A stretch of 6,824 bases of DNA, taken from assembly GCA_020629355.1 (NCBI GenBank), contig JAHDDM010000067.1, positions 1 to 6,824 of the forward strand, written 5' to 3'. Numbering within the stretch: position 1 is the stretch's first letter; each line of letters begins with the position of its first letter. The notes beneath the pieces were generated by a model, which searched no databases, was not told where the DNA came from, and worked only from the letters and a program-made list of their open reading frames with translations. Positions 1 through 6,319 of the stretch are shown piece after piece. This stretch comes from Rhodospirillaceae bacterium. Lineage in GTDB: Bacteria > Pseudomonadota > Alphaproteobacteria > JABSOH01. Both the position numbers and the translations under genes were made by a program.

Positions 1-638
1 ACGGTGTCGTCATTGGTGCTTATGCTGAAATTGGTGCGGGTTCACATATAGGCGATTATACCGTTATTGGCGCGCATGTTCGTCTAGGCAAGGACTGCCG
101 TGTTGGGCGGCATAATACAATCCGATATGCCAAAATTGGTAATGGATTTTGGTGTGATGACCATAATGCCATTGGTTGTGCAGGATTTGCTTTTGAGTTC
201 CATGATCATTGCTATCACCCTGTTGCTCAAGTAGGATTATTGAATATTGGTGATGGTGTACATATCACATCGGGCTGTAGTATTGATCGTGGTGCGTTAG
301 GGGATACCGTTATTGAGGACATGGTACAGATAGAAAGTTTGTGTAAAATTGGTCATAATGTTCATATTGGCCAAGGCACGGCTATTGTTGGGCTTTGTGC
401 AGTCGCGGGAAGTGCAACTATTGGGCGCGGGGTGCGCATTGCAGGTAAGGCAGGGATCAATGGTTTTACCACCATAGGAGACGGCGCAACAGTCATGGCC
501 TGTTCAGCGGTGACAAAAGAGGTTGCGGCTGGAACAACGGTATTTGGTGTTCCAGCCGTTGAATTGAAAGAATTTGGTGCGCGGGCGCATGAAGTGCATA
601 AATTGGTTCGGGCGACAAAACAGAAAAGAAATAAGTAA
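1..638 (+). CDS. lpxD: UDP-3-O-(3-hydroxyacyl)glucosamine N-acyltransferase LpxD, 5'-truncated by the window edge
   Basis: LpxD transfers a 3-hydroxyacyl chain from ACP to the 2-amine of UDP-3-O-acyl-glucosamine, the third step of lipid A synthesis, in the cytoplasm. The frame is open from base 3 and gives 211 residues before TAA at 636-638. E. coli LpxD is about 341 aa, so the N-terminal uridine-binding domain and first coils are missing. What remains is a left-handed beta-helix of hexapeptide repeats (many I-G-x-x-x-x units). It carries the family DRG motif (fragment residues 95-97) and the GHNV motif with the catalytic His (118, bases 354-356; E. coli His239). Odd points: the second active-site His (E. 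coli His276) is Phe155, the ruler position Met290 is Ala169, and the C-terminal tail is short. fabZ follows after 10 bp. The family is clear from the repeats, DRG motif and operon. Whether it acts as a canonical LpxD is less sure. Confidence 0.93.
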   Translation, partial: GVVIGAYAEIGAGSHIGDYTVIGAHVRLGKDCRVGRHNTIRYAKIGNGFWCDDHNAIGCAGFAFEFHDHCYHPVAQVGLLNIGDGVHITSGCSIDRGALGDTVIEDMVQIESLCKIGHNVHIGQGTAIVGLCAVAGSATIGRGVRIAGKAGINGFTTIGDGATVMACSAVTKEVAAGTTVFGVPAVELKEFGARAHEVHKLVRATKQKRNK

Positions 639-648
639 AGGCAAAACT

Positions 649-1095
649 ATGGAACTCAATATTCAAGACATTCAGAAAATTCTGCCACATCGTTATCCGT
701 TTCTGCTGATAGACCGTGTTCTTGAGGTAGTTCCGAACGATTACGTCGTGGCGCGGAAATGCTTGACCATGAACGAGCCTTTTTTTCAGGGTCATTTTCC
801 GCATCTACCAGTAATGCCTGGTGTTTTAATGTTGGAGGCTATGGCACAATCTGGTGTAATTCTAGCCCACCATTCTCTTGGCAACCAGAGTGAGGAGGGC
901 ACGACTTCGATGGTGACAGGATTTGATAAGGTGAAGTTTCGCAAACAGGCTGTCCCAGGAGACGTGCTAGAGATTACTTTGCGTAAAGAATCTTTGAAGA
1001 AGCGTTTTTGGCGCGGTCATGGCTCTATTCGTGTCGATGGGCAGTTGATTGTAGAGGCTTTGATCACGGCGATGGTTGTACCGAATACACGATGA
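649..1095 (+). CDS. fabZ: 3-hydroxyacyl-[acyl-carrier-protein] dehydratase FabZ
   Basis: FabZ dehydrates (3R)-hydroxyacyl-ACP to trans-2-enoyl-ACP in type II fatty acid synthesis, and so competes with LpxA and LpxD for hydroxyacyl-ACP. The 148-aa product is normal in length for the family and forms a single hot-dog fold. The N-terminal LPHRYPFLLIDRV block is at residues 12-24. The active site GHFPHLPVMPGVLMLEAMAQ spans 48-67, with catalytic His49 and Glu63. I chose ATG 649 because AAAGG at 637-641 lies 7 nt upstream and the family motif then begins about 11 residues in. In-frame ATGs at 574 and 589 would overlap lpxD and add residues unlike the family. The gene sits between lpxD and lpxA, its usual place in proteobacterial lipid A operons. 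Its stop TGA (1093-1095) overlaps the lpxA start. A FabA identity is unlikely given the motif spacing and context. Confidence 0.98.
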   Translation: MELNIQDIQKILPHRYPFLLIDRVLEVVPNDYVVARKCLTMNEPFFQGHFPHLPVMPGVLMLEAMAQSGVILAHHSLGNQSEEGTTSMVTGFDKVKFRKQAVPGDVLEITLRKESLKKRFWRGHGSIRVDGQLIVEALITAMVVPNTR

Positions 1096-1895
1096 TGAGT
1101 CAGAAAATTCACTCTAGCGCGGTTATCGAAGCAGGTGCGTGTCTTGATGAGACCGTATCTGTTGGCGCGTTTGCCTATATTGGCGCGCATGTTCGCTTGG
1201 CTAAAGGTGTCAAGATTGGTCATCATGCTCTCGTTGATGGTCATACCACGGTAGGCGAAGGGACAGAGATTTATCCTCATGCGAAAATTGGTGTCACTCC
1301 TCAGGACCTGAAATTCAAGGGTGAACCAGGGCGGCTGATTATTGGTAAAAACAACAAGATACGCGAAAGTGCCTCGATAGAATTTGGCACGGAGGGCGGC
1401 GGGATGGAAACTCGTCTTGGCGATGGTAACTTGATGATGATCAATGCGCATATTGCCCATGATGGTCAGATCGGTGATCAGAATGTCTTGGGGATGTGCG
1501 CTGGTACAGCAGGTCATGTGACCGTAGGTTCAAATACACGGATCGCGTCACTCTGTGGTGTGCATCAATTTGTTCGGATCGGCGATATGTCCTATATTGG
1601 CCTGTCAGCGATTATCAATCGTGATGTTATGCCCTTTAGCCTGATTGATCAAAACAGCGCCTTGATCGGATTGAATTTAACGGGTATGCGCCGTGCTGGC
1701 ATTGATAATGCAAATATTCGTGAGGCACAGAGCCTTTACGAAATGCTGTGTGATCAAGAGCTTGGCAATATCGAACAGCGTATTGCTCAGGCGGAAAAAA
1801 TCCTTAAAAATGTCAACAACAATCAACATGTGGCCTTTGCTCAAGAAAAAAGCCAGCAAGGGCTTTTCTTATCAGCGCCCAAAAGCCATGACTGA
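1095..1895 (+). CDS. lpxA: Acyl-[ACP]--UDP-N-acetylglucosamine O-acyltransferase LpxA
   Basis: LpxA makes the first lipid A intermediate by moving a 3-hydroxyacyl chain from ACP to the 3-OH of UDP-GlcNAc; the family is a cytoplasmic trimer. The product is 266 aa (E. coli 262). Hexapeptide repeats fill residues 1 to about 185, then comes a helical C-terminal part. With a constant offset of 3 from E. coli numbering, the key residues are His119 and His122 (NAHIAHD; catalytic His125), His141 (AGHV, His144) and His157 (VHQF, His160). The QDLKFKGEP loop is at 70-78. Odd points: the acyl-chain ruler Gly173 is Leu170, one residue is missing before GLNLTG (191-197), and E. coli Glu200 is Thr196. ATG 1095 and ATG 1092 are both possible, each overlapping the fabZ TGA. 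There is no clear Shine-Dalgarno, so coupled translation is likely. The tail after residue 240 is poorly conserved. Confidence 0.97.
   Translation: MSQKIHSSAVIEAGACLDETVSVGAFAYIGAHVRLAKGVKIGHHALVDGHTTVGEGTEIYPHAKIGVTPQDLKFKGEPGRLIIGKNNKIRESASIEFGTEGGGMETRLGDGNLMMINAHIAHDGQIGDQNVLGMCAGTAGHVTVGSNTRIASLCGVHQFVRIGDMSYIGLSAIINRDVMPFSLIDQNSALIGLNLTGMRRAGIDNANIREAQSLYEMLCDQELGNIEQRIAQAEKILKNVNNNQHVAFAQEKSQQGLFLSAPKSHD
1848..1890 (+). promoter_or_regulatory. Possible alternative hairpins before the lpxI start codon
   Basis: AAAAGCC occurs at 1848-1854 and again at 1881-1887, directly before the lpxI ATG at 1888. Its exact complement GGCTTTT lies between them at 1861-1867. GGCTTTT can pair with only one copy at a time. 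Pairing with the first (loop 6 nt) leaves the start free; pairing with the second (loop 13 nt) closes the bases just before the ATG. The region is also lpxA coding sequence, so a chance or codon-driven origin is possible. Any regulatory role is inference. Confidence 0.3.
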
Positions 1896-2703
1896 TTTGG
1901 GATGTGTCTGTTTGATTGCTGGACGGGGGGCATTACCGAATACAGTCGTTGCTACTCTTAAAGCGCAAAGGCGTGATTTTAAGACTATTGTGATTCAGGG
2001 CAACGAGGAAGGCCACGATTTTCGTGCTGATCGTAGTATTGCGATAGATAAATGGGGACAGTTTCAGGAGGCCATAACAGAATGGGGTATTGATTCGATT
2101 GTTTTTGCGGGCAAGATTGATCGTCCTGCACTATGGAAATTGCGCCCTGATGCAACTCTGTTACATTATTTGCCACGGTTGAGACTTGGTGCGTTAGGTG
2201 ATGACGCGGTGATGCAGCAATTACTTGCAATATTTGCCGAGGACTTTAACCTTACAATACTGAGTGTACAGGAAATTCTTGCGCAACAGAAGCGGCGCTC
2301 TGGCGCATTAGGTCAGCACCAGCCGGATGTCGCAACATTAGCGGATATTACACGCGGTGTTCAGGCTTTGAGTATTATATCGGCGGCCGATTTTGGACAG
2401 GCGGTTGCAGTTTCTGGCGGGGTGGTGCTTGGTGTTGAGGCGATTGAAGGTACGGATAATCTGATCAGGCGCACCAGAGAATATAAACCAGAGGAGACTT
2501 GTGGTGTTATTGTAAAAATGCCGAAAATACAGCAGGATAATCGTATTGACGCCCCGACTATTGGTACAGAAACCATCCATGCTCTACATAGAAATACCTT
2601 TGCGGGAATCGCAATCAGTGCTGAGGATACGATTATTGTTGATGAAGAGGCGGTGATTGCTTTGGCGGATCAACTTGGGATATTTATCTACGTTACGGAG
2701 TAA
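1888..2703 (+). CDS. lpxI: UDP-2,3-diacylglucosamine pyrophosphatase LpxI
   Basis: LpxI hydrolyses UDP-2,3-diacylglucosamine to lipid X and UMP. It replaces LpxH, to which it is unrelated, in most alphaproteobacteria. The 271-aa product matches the size of the family (former DUF1009). The N-terminal domain opens with GCVCLIAGRGALP (residues 5-17), the family's start signature. The C-terminal domain has GTDNLIRR, then QDNRIDAPTIG at 216-226, an Asp-rich block typical of the family, and a closing segment with FAGIAI and ALAD. ATG 1888 lies 8 bp inside the end of lpxA and puts the signature at the expected distance from the N-terminus. The frame stays open upstream through lpxA, but that extension would not resemble LpxI. 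There is no good Shine-Dalgarno at 1888, so translation probably depends on lpxA; an adjacent alternative-hairpin signal is listed separately. lpxB starts 4 nt after its stop. Confidence 0.96.
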   Translation: MTDLGCVCLIAGRGALPNTVVATLKAQRRDFKTIVIQGNEEGHDFRADRSIAIDKWGQFQEAITEWGIDSIVFAGKIDRPALWKLRPDATLLHYLPRLRLGALGDDAVMQQLLAIFAEDFNLTILSVQEILAQQKRRSGALGQHQPDVATLADITRGVQALSIISAADFGQAVAVSGGVVLGVEAIEGTDNLIRRTREYKPEETCGVIVKMPKIQQDNRIDAPTIGTETIHALHRNTFAGIAISAEDTIIVDEEAVIALADQLGIFIYVTE

Positions 2704-2710
2704 CACTTTG
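2697..2710 (+). promoter_or_regulatory. Ribosome binding site deciding the TTG start of lpxB
   Basis: GGAG at 2697-2700 overlaps the last sense codon of lpxI and lies 7 nt before TTG 2708-2710. No ATG or GTG in the lpxB frame is as well placed. The spacing and the match to the LpxB N-terminus make TTG the likely start, with translation coupled to the end of lpxI (TAA 2701-2703). Confidence 0.75.
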
Positions 2711-3847
2711 CCCAAAAAAATCTTTGTCTCTTGTTTTGAGCCTTCGGGGGATGCCATGGGTGCGTATTTGCTACAGGCATTGCGGACAGAGTTCGGCGAG
2801 GATACCCGCATTGTTGGGATAGCTGGTCCGCAAATGCGCGATGCCGGTATCGAGGAATGGGGGCGTATTGAAGACCTCAATATTATGGGGATTATTCCAG
2901 TATTAAAAGCGGCACCGAAGCTGTTAAAGCTCATCAAAGATCTCGCGGCAAGGATTGATGCACTTGAGCCTGATTATATCATCACTATTGATGCGCCAGA
3001 TTTTCATGTCCGATTAGTCGAAAAAATGCAAAAACATCAATGCCCTAGAGCGCAACTGGTTTCGCCCTCTGTGTGGGCTTGGCGGCCAAAACGTGTCTTA
3101 CGTTTTGCGAAAGCCTTTGATGAGATGTTCTGTATATTTCCTTTTGAAGCAAAGTGTTATGCGGATACTTCGCTTCGTGCGATTTATGTTGGTCATCCAT
3201 CGGTGAAAATGGCTTGGGATGATACAATCAATGAGGCAAAATTCCGCCAGCGCTTTCCTGAACCGCAAAATATTTTACTCTTGCCTGGAAGTCGTCCTAG
3301 CGAGTTACAAAGATTACGGGATGATTTTTTAGCTATCAAGAAACGCCTTGATCATCAAGAGGTTGCATGGCTTGTCCCGACCCTGGAACAGCACCGCGTT
3401 CAGCTTGAGGGTTGGTTTAATGATGGCGAGAATGTCCATATCATCACGGATAAGGCTTGGCGTTTTGCTGCTATGCGTTATGGCAATGCGGCTTTATGCT
3501 GTATGGGCACGGTTGAGTTAGAACTCACCTTAAGAAATTGTCCGCATATTGCGCTGTATCGTTTTAAGCCAATAGATAATCTGTTGCGGCGACTATTCCG
3601 CTTTTCTATTGCACATGGTTCGCTCAGTAATATTCTGGCGGGCAGGGAAGTCATCCCCGAATATCTACAGGGTGCGATTGACCATGATCTAATGGCTGCA
3701 CAGATACAACAACTATTAGATAGCAAAAGTCTGCTGCATCAACAACAAGCGGCAGCAATGCAAGAAATTCAAGGTCTTCTACAATGCAGTGATGGAGACT
3801 TTGCAGTCGCCATCACTAGGCATATCAAGAAGGCTTTTCAAGGATAG
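2708..3847 (+). CDS. lpxB: Lipid-A-disaccharide synthase LpxB (TTG start)
   Basis: LpxB is the inverting GT19 glycosyltransferase that condenses lipid X with UDP-2,3-diacylglucosamine to form the beta-1,6-linked lipid A disaccharide at the inner face of the inner membrane. The product is 379 aa (E. coli 382). Motifs in order: FEPSGD (10-15, where the family usually has AGExSGD), IDAPDF (94-99, with the catalytic Asp of E. coli Asp98 type), PSVWAW (120-125), GHPSV (162-166), LLPGSRPSE (191-199, with the conserved Arg196), GTVELE (267-272, usually SGTATLE) and LSNILAGREVIPEYLQ (306-321). TTG 2708 is chosen because GGAG at 2697-2700 stands 7 nt upstream and the protein then starts PKKIFVS, the usual first strand. 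ATG 2657 would overlap lpxI by 47 bp and add 17 unlike residues. The A-G-E to C-F-E change near the N-terminus is unusual. Its 3' end converges on gltA. Confidence 0.96.
   Translation: MPKKIFVSCFEPSGDAMGAYLLQALRTEFGEDTRIVGIAGPQMRDAGIEEWGRIEDLNIMGIIPVLKAAPKLLKLIKDLAARIDALEPDYIITIDAPDFHVRLVEKMQKHQCPRAQLVSPSVWAWRPKRVLRFAKAFDEMFCIFPFEAKCYADTSLRAIYVGHPSVKMAWDDTINEAKFRQRFPEPQNILLLPGSRPSELQRLRDDFLAIKKRLDHQEVAWLVPTLEQHRVQLEGWFNDGENVHIITDKAWRFAAMRYGNAALCCMGTVELELTLRNCPHIALYRFKPIDNLLRRLFRFSIAHGSLSNILAGREVIPEYLQGAIDHDLMAAQIQQLLDSKSLLHQQQAAAMQEIQGLLQCSDGDFAVAITRHIKKAFQG
3788..3817. repeat. Strong inverted repeat (hairpin) inside the 3' end of lpxB
   Basis: AGTGATGG (3788-3795) is matched by CCATCACT (3810-3817). 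Inside it GACT (3797-3800) pairs with AGTC (3805-3808) around a TTGC loop, leaving one A/G mismatch. That is 12 of 13 paired positions. It lies within lpxB coding sequence, about 30 nt before the lpxB stop and 34 nt past the gltA stop on the other strand. No T-run follows on either strand, so it is not a standard intrinsic terminator. It could cap the 3' end of one or both convergent transcripts. Confidence 0.55.
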
Positions 3848-3851
3848 AGAT

Positions 3852-5159
3852 TTATCTTTGTGCAATATCAACAAAATCGCGCCGGTCCTCGCCTAGGAAA
3901 AGTTGCCGAGGCCGACCGATGCGTTTTTGCGGGTCTTCGTGCATTTCTTTCCACTGAGAAATCCAGCCAACGGTACGGGATAGCGCGAACAACACGGTGA
4001 ACATGCTGGTTGGGAAGCCCATTGCCTTGAGGATAATACCAGAATAGAAATCGACATTCGGGAACAGTTTACGCTGGACAAAATACTCGTCTTCGAGCGC
4101 GATACGCTCCAGTTCCAAAGCCAGATCAAGCAGAGGCTCATCTGCAACGCCCAATTCATCCAGAACCTGCCGTACCGAAGCTTTTAATACGCCAGCTCTA
4201 GGGTCGTAGTTTTTATAGACCCGATGCCCAAAGCCCATGAGGCGGAAGGGGTCATCTTTGTCTTTTGCTCGTTTGATAAACTCAGGGACACGGTCTTTTG
4301 TGCCAATTTGGTGTAGCATATCCAAAACCGCTTCGTTCGCGCCACCATGTGCAGGCCCCCAAAGCGAGGAAATGCCAGCCGAGATACAGGCAAATGGGTT
4401 TGCCATGGAAGACCCCGCAAGTCGTACAGTCGAGGTTGAGGCATTCTGTTCGTGATCCGCATGCAGGATGAAGATTTGATCCATCACGCGCACGACACTA
4501 TCGGGTACAGAGAATTCCTGTGTTGGCGTGCCGAAGGTCATTTTCAAGAAATTCGCTGCATAGCTGAGGGAATTATCAGGATAGATAAAGGGCTGCCCCA
4601 CAGAATATTTATAGGCCATGGCCGCGAGCGTGGGCATTTTGGCAATCAGACGGTGGCTTGCAATCATGCGCTGATTTTCATCACTAATATCAGTAACATC
4701 ATGGTAAAATGCCGATAACGCGCCCACGGCACCAACCATAATGGCCATTGGGTGAGCATCACGGCGGAAGCCACGGAAGAAATACTGCATTTGATCATGC
4801 AGCATGGTGTGGGTGGTGATGTTATGGGAAAAAGTATCATATTGGGCTTGCGTAGGCAGTTCACCATGCAGCAATAAATGACAAACTTCGAGGTAATTGG
4901 CCTTTTCTGCCAAGTCTTCGATAGAGTAGCCGCCATGCAGCAGGACACCTTCATCACCGTCAATATAGGTTAATCTGGAATCGCACGACGCCGTAGAGGT
5001 AAAACCAGGATCGTAGGTAAAATAGCCTGTTTCGGCGTACAGTTTGCGAATATCAATGACAGAGGGACCAACCGAGCCGTCAAGAAGAGCAAAGCGAAAT
5101 TCTTTTCCACTCCGTGAGTCGTGCATGGTGACGTATTCGCCTGTTTCTTTCTTGTCCAT
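3852..5159 (-). CDS. gltA: Citrate synthase, type II
   Basis: GltA condenses acetyl-CoA with oxaloacetate to citrate, the entry step of the TCA cycle, in the cytoplasm. The 435-aa product has the normal length of the bacterial type II (usually hexameric) enzyme. The N-terminal part holds the [11 protein letters not shown] segment (49-59), and the [18 protein letters not shown] block (68-85) is typical of this group. The catalytic triad sits at His271 ([10 protein letters not shown], 268-277), His312 ([14 protein letters not shown], 309-322) and Asp370 (FPNVDFYSG, 366-374). The [15 protein letters not shown] block is at 232-246. ATG 5157-5159 is preceded by AAAGGA (5173-5168 on the - strand) with 8 nt between. 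The gene faces lpxB, with 4 bp between the stops, and has a likely promoter of its own. A 2-methylcitrate synthase is the main alternative, but the length and N-terminal block favour GltA. Confidence 0.98.
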   Translation of the reverse strand: MDKKETGEYVTMHDSRSGKEFRFALLDGSVGPSVIDIRKLYAETGYFTYDPGFTSTASCDSRLTYIDGDEGVLLHGGYSIEDLAEKANYLEVCHLLLHGELPTQAQYDTFSHNITTHTMLHDQMQYFFRGFRRDAHPMAIMVGAVGALSAFYHDVTDISDENQRMIASHRLIAKMPTLAAMAYKYSVGQPFIYPDNSLSYAANFLKMTFGTPTQEFSVPDSVVRVMDQIFILHADHEQNASTSTVRLAGSSMANPFACISAGISSLWGPAHGGANEAVLDMLHQIGTKDRVPEFIKRAKDKDDPFRLMGFGHRVYKNYDPRAGVLKASVRQVLDELGVADEPLLDLALELERIALEDEYFVQRKLFPNVDFYSGIILKAMGFPTSMFTVLFALSRTVGWISQWKEMHEDPQKRIGRPRQLFLGEDRRDFVDIAQR

Positions 5160-5172
5160 TGTACCGTTCCTT

Positions 5173-5211
5173 TCGTCTCAAGCGACCTTTTTGTATTCGC
5201 TATATAGACGA
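5173..5211. repeat. Interrupted dyad overlapping the gltA -10 box and ribosome binding site
   Basis: On the + strand TCGTCT (5173-5178) is the inverse of AGACGA (5206-5211), and inside them AGCG (5181-5184) is the inverse of CGCT (5198-5201). The outer arm reaches the -10 hexamer of the candidate gltA promoter, and the other arm touches the Shine-Dalgarno. It could be an operator, or a leader hairpin in transcripts reading through from mutS. The gap of 13 nt between inner arms and the short arms leave chance open. Confidence 0.35.
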
Positions 5212-5229
5212 GAACGCATATTTATTCAA
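5201..5229 (-). promoter_or_regulatory. Candidate sigma-70-type promoter of gltA
   Basis: Reading the - strand, TTGAAT (5229-5224) and TATATA (5206-5201) are separated by exactly 17 nt. They sit just after the stop of the upstream hydrolase gene (5231-5233). Transcription would begin near 5194 and give a leader of about 35 nt ending in the gltA Shine-Dalgarno. The -35 is close to consensus and the -10 weaker. The call rests on spacing and position only. Confidence 0.55.
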
Positions 5230-5230
5230 G

Positions 5231-6319
5231 CTAGGCCGTGGATAATTTCCAATCGAGCGCGGGTAGCAAGGGTTTGAAAAAGCTCTGTATCGTGCTTTGC
5301 TCGACCGAAGAGACCTGATCATATTTCCAGTTTGGGTTCTGGTCCTTATCGATGAGTAAAGCACGCACACCTTCGTAGAAGTCTCCGTATTCGAGACAAT
5401 TCTGCCCGACAGTATAGTTCTGTTGCAGAGTATCTGTCAGAGTCATTGGCGGATGGGAAAGGATTCGATGCGCCAGACATAAAGACAACGGACTGCCTAG
5501 CTGCATTGCCTGTTGTGTGGTTGCGGCAATGTCGCGAATATTAAGCGACAGAGCCATATTAGCGGCATCTGCACGGACTTTTTTGATAATATCGCCAGTT
5601 TTCTCAAAGCAGAAGGTCTCTGCAATCCAGTTGCGCATTTCCAGGGTATATTCAGGCTCTTCTGTTGCAGTGCCATTGTTTTGGAAAATATCGTCAATGA
5701 CCGCTTTACAGAGGCTCTTTGTGTGATAAAGCCTATCCAGAATTTCAGGGATTCTTTCGGCAGAGATACTGTAATTGGCAAGGCCGCAGGCCAGCATATC
5801 AGCAGCCTTTAGGCGCGCGCCTGTGAGGCCAAGATAAACTCCAAAACTGCCTTCAAGGCCACAAAGCAAGCGGTCTACCCCAGCATCTGGGAATAGGCCA
5901 ATCCGCACCTCTGGCATACAAAACAAGGTGTTTTCAGTGGCGACAGTAAAAGGTGTATGTAAGGAAATACCCGCGCCACCGCCAAAGGTTAGTCCATCAA
6001 TTAGTGCAATGACAGGCTTAGGATAGGTGGCAATCAGGTTGTCCAAAAAATATTCGACACGAATAAGCTCTGTTTTCTCAGACAAAGAGCTTGCCTGTGC
6101 TGTCGAATAGACCTCGCGGACATCGCCACCAGCACAGAATGCCTTGCCAGCAGAGTGATTGAGTAGAACAGCCTGAATAGTATCTTCTGCATACCAAAGC
6201 ATGAGTTGCTCGCTGATTCTGCGCATCATGGCGATAGACAGCGCATTCAAGGCTTTCGGGCGGTTCAGGGTGATAATTCCAACATGCCCCCGCCTGGAGA
6301 AAAGCACATCCTCTGTCAT
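5231..6319 (-). CDS. 3-hydroxyisobutyryl-CoA hydrolase-like protein (enoyl-CoA hydratase/isomerase superfamily)
   Basis: This crotonase-fold protein of 362 aa most resembles 3-hydroxyisobutyryl-CoA hydrolase, which releases free 3-hydroxyisobutyrate in valine breakdown. Seen in the sequence: the N-terminal [12 protein letters not shown] strand (16-27), the CoA/oxyanion loop KAFCAGGD (59-66), the [14 protein letters not shown] oxyanion block (108-121) and [13 protein letters not shown] (135-147) with Glu137 and Asp145 at the acidic active-site positions. The C-terminal block [19 protein letters not shown] (313-331) separates this family from shorter enoyl-CoA hydratases (about 260 aa). Odd: after FPDAG the usual GGGYFL-like stretch reads VDRLL. 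ATG 6317-6319 overlaps the mutS TGA by 4 bp, and AAAGGA (6330-6325) lies 5 nt upstream, so it should be co-translated with mutS. gltA follows after 71 bp. Another acyl-CoA substrate is possible, so I give no gene symbol. Confidence 0.88.
   Translation of the reverse strand: MTEDVLFSRRGHVGIITLNRPKALNALSIAMMRRISEQLMLWYAEDTIQAVLLNHSAGKAFCAGGDVREVYSTAQASSLSEKTELIRVEYFLDNLIATYPKPVIALIDGLTFGGGAGISLHTPFTVATENTLFCMPEVRIGLFPDAGVDRLLCGLEGSFGVYLGLTGARLKAADMLACGLANYSISAERIPEILDRLYHTKSLCKAVIDDIFQNNGTATEEPEYTLEMRNWIAETFCFEKTGDIIKKVRADAANMALSLNIRDIAATTQQAMQLGSPLSLCLAHRILSHPPMTLTDTLQQNYTVGQNCLEYGDFYEGVRALLIDKDQNPNWKYDQVSSVEQSTIQSFFKPLLPALDWKLSTA

Noticed and set aside
574..648. Upstream in-frame extension of fabZ
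   Set aside because: It overlaps the end of lpxD, and the added residues do not match FabZ; ATG 649 has a good ribosome binding site.
1017..1517. 166-codon open frame on the - strand opposite lpxA
   Set aside because: It lies antisense to a clear lpxA with all catalytic residues, has no recognisable domain or ribosome binding site, and reads as a shadow frame.
1..1700. Tandem repeat array suggested by recurring Ile-Gly units
   Set aside because: The periodicity is the hexapeptide repeat of the LpxD and LpxA beta-helices at the protein level, not a DNA repeat array.
2584..2937. 117-codon open frame on the - strand across the lpxI-lpxB junction
   Set aside because: It is antisense to two well-supported genes and its translation shows no family features.
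3848..3851. Intrinsic terminator between lpxB and gltA
   Set aside because: There are only 4 bp between the stops, and the nearby hairpin inside lpxB lacks a T-run on both strands.
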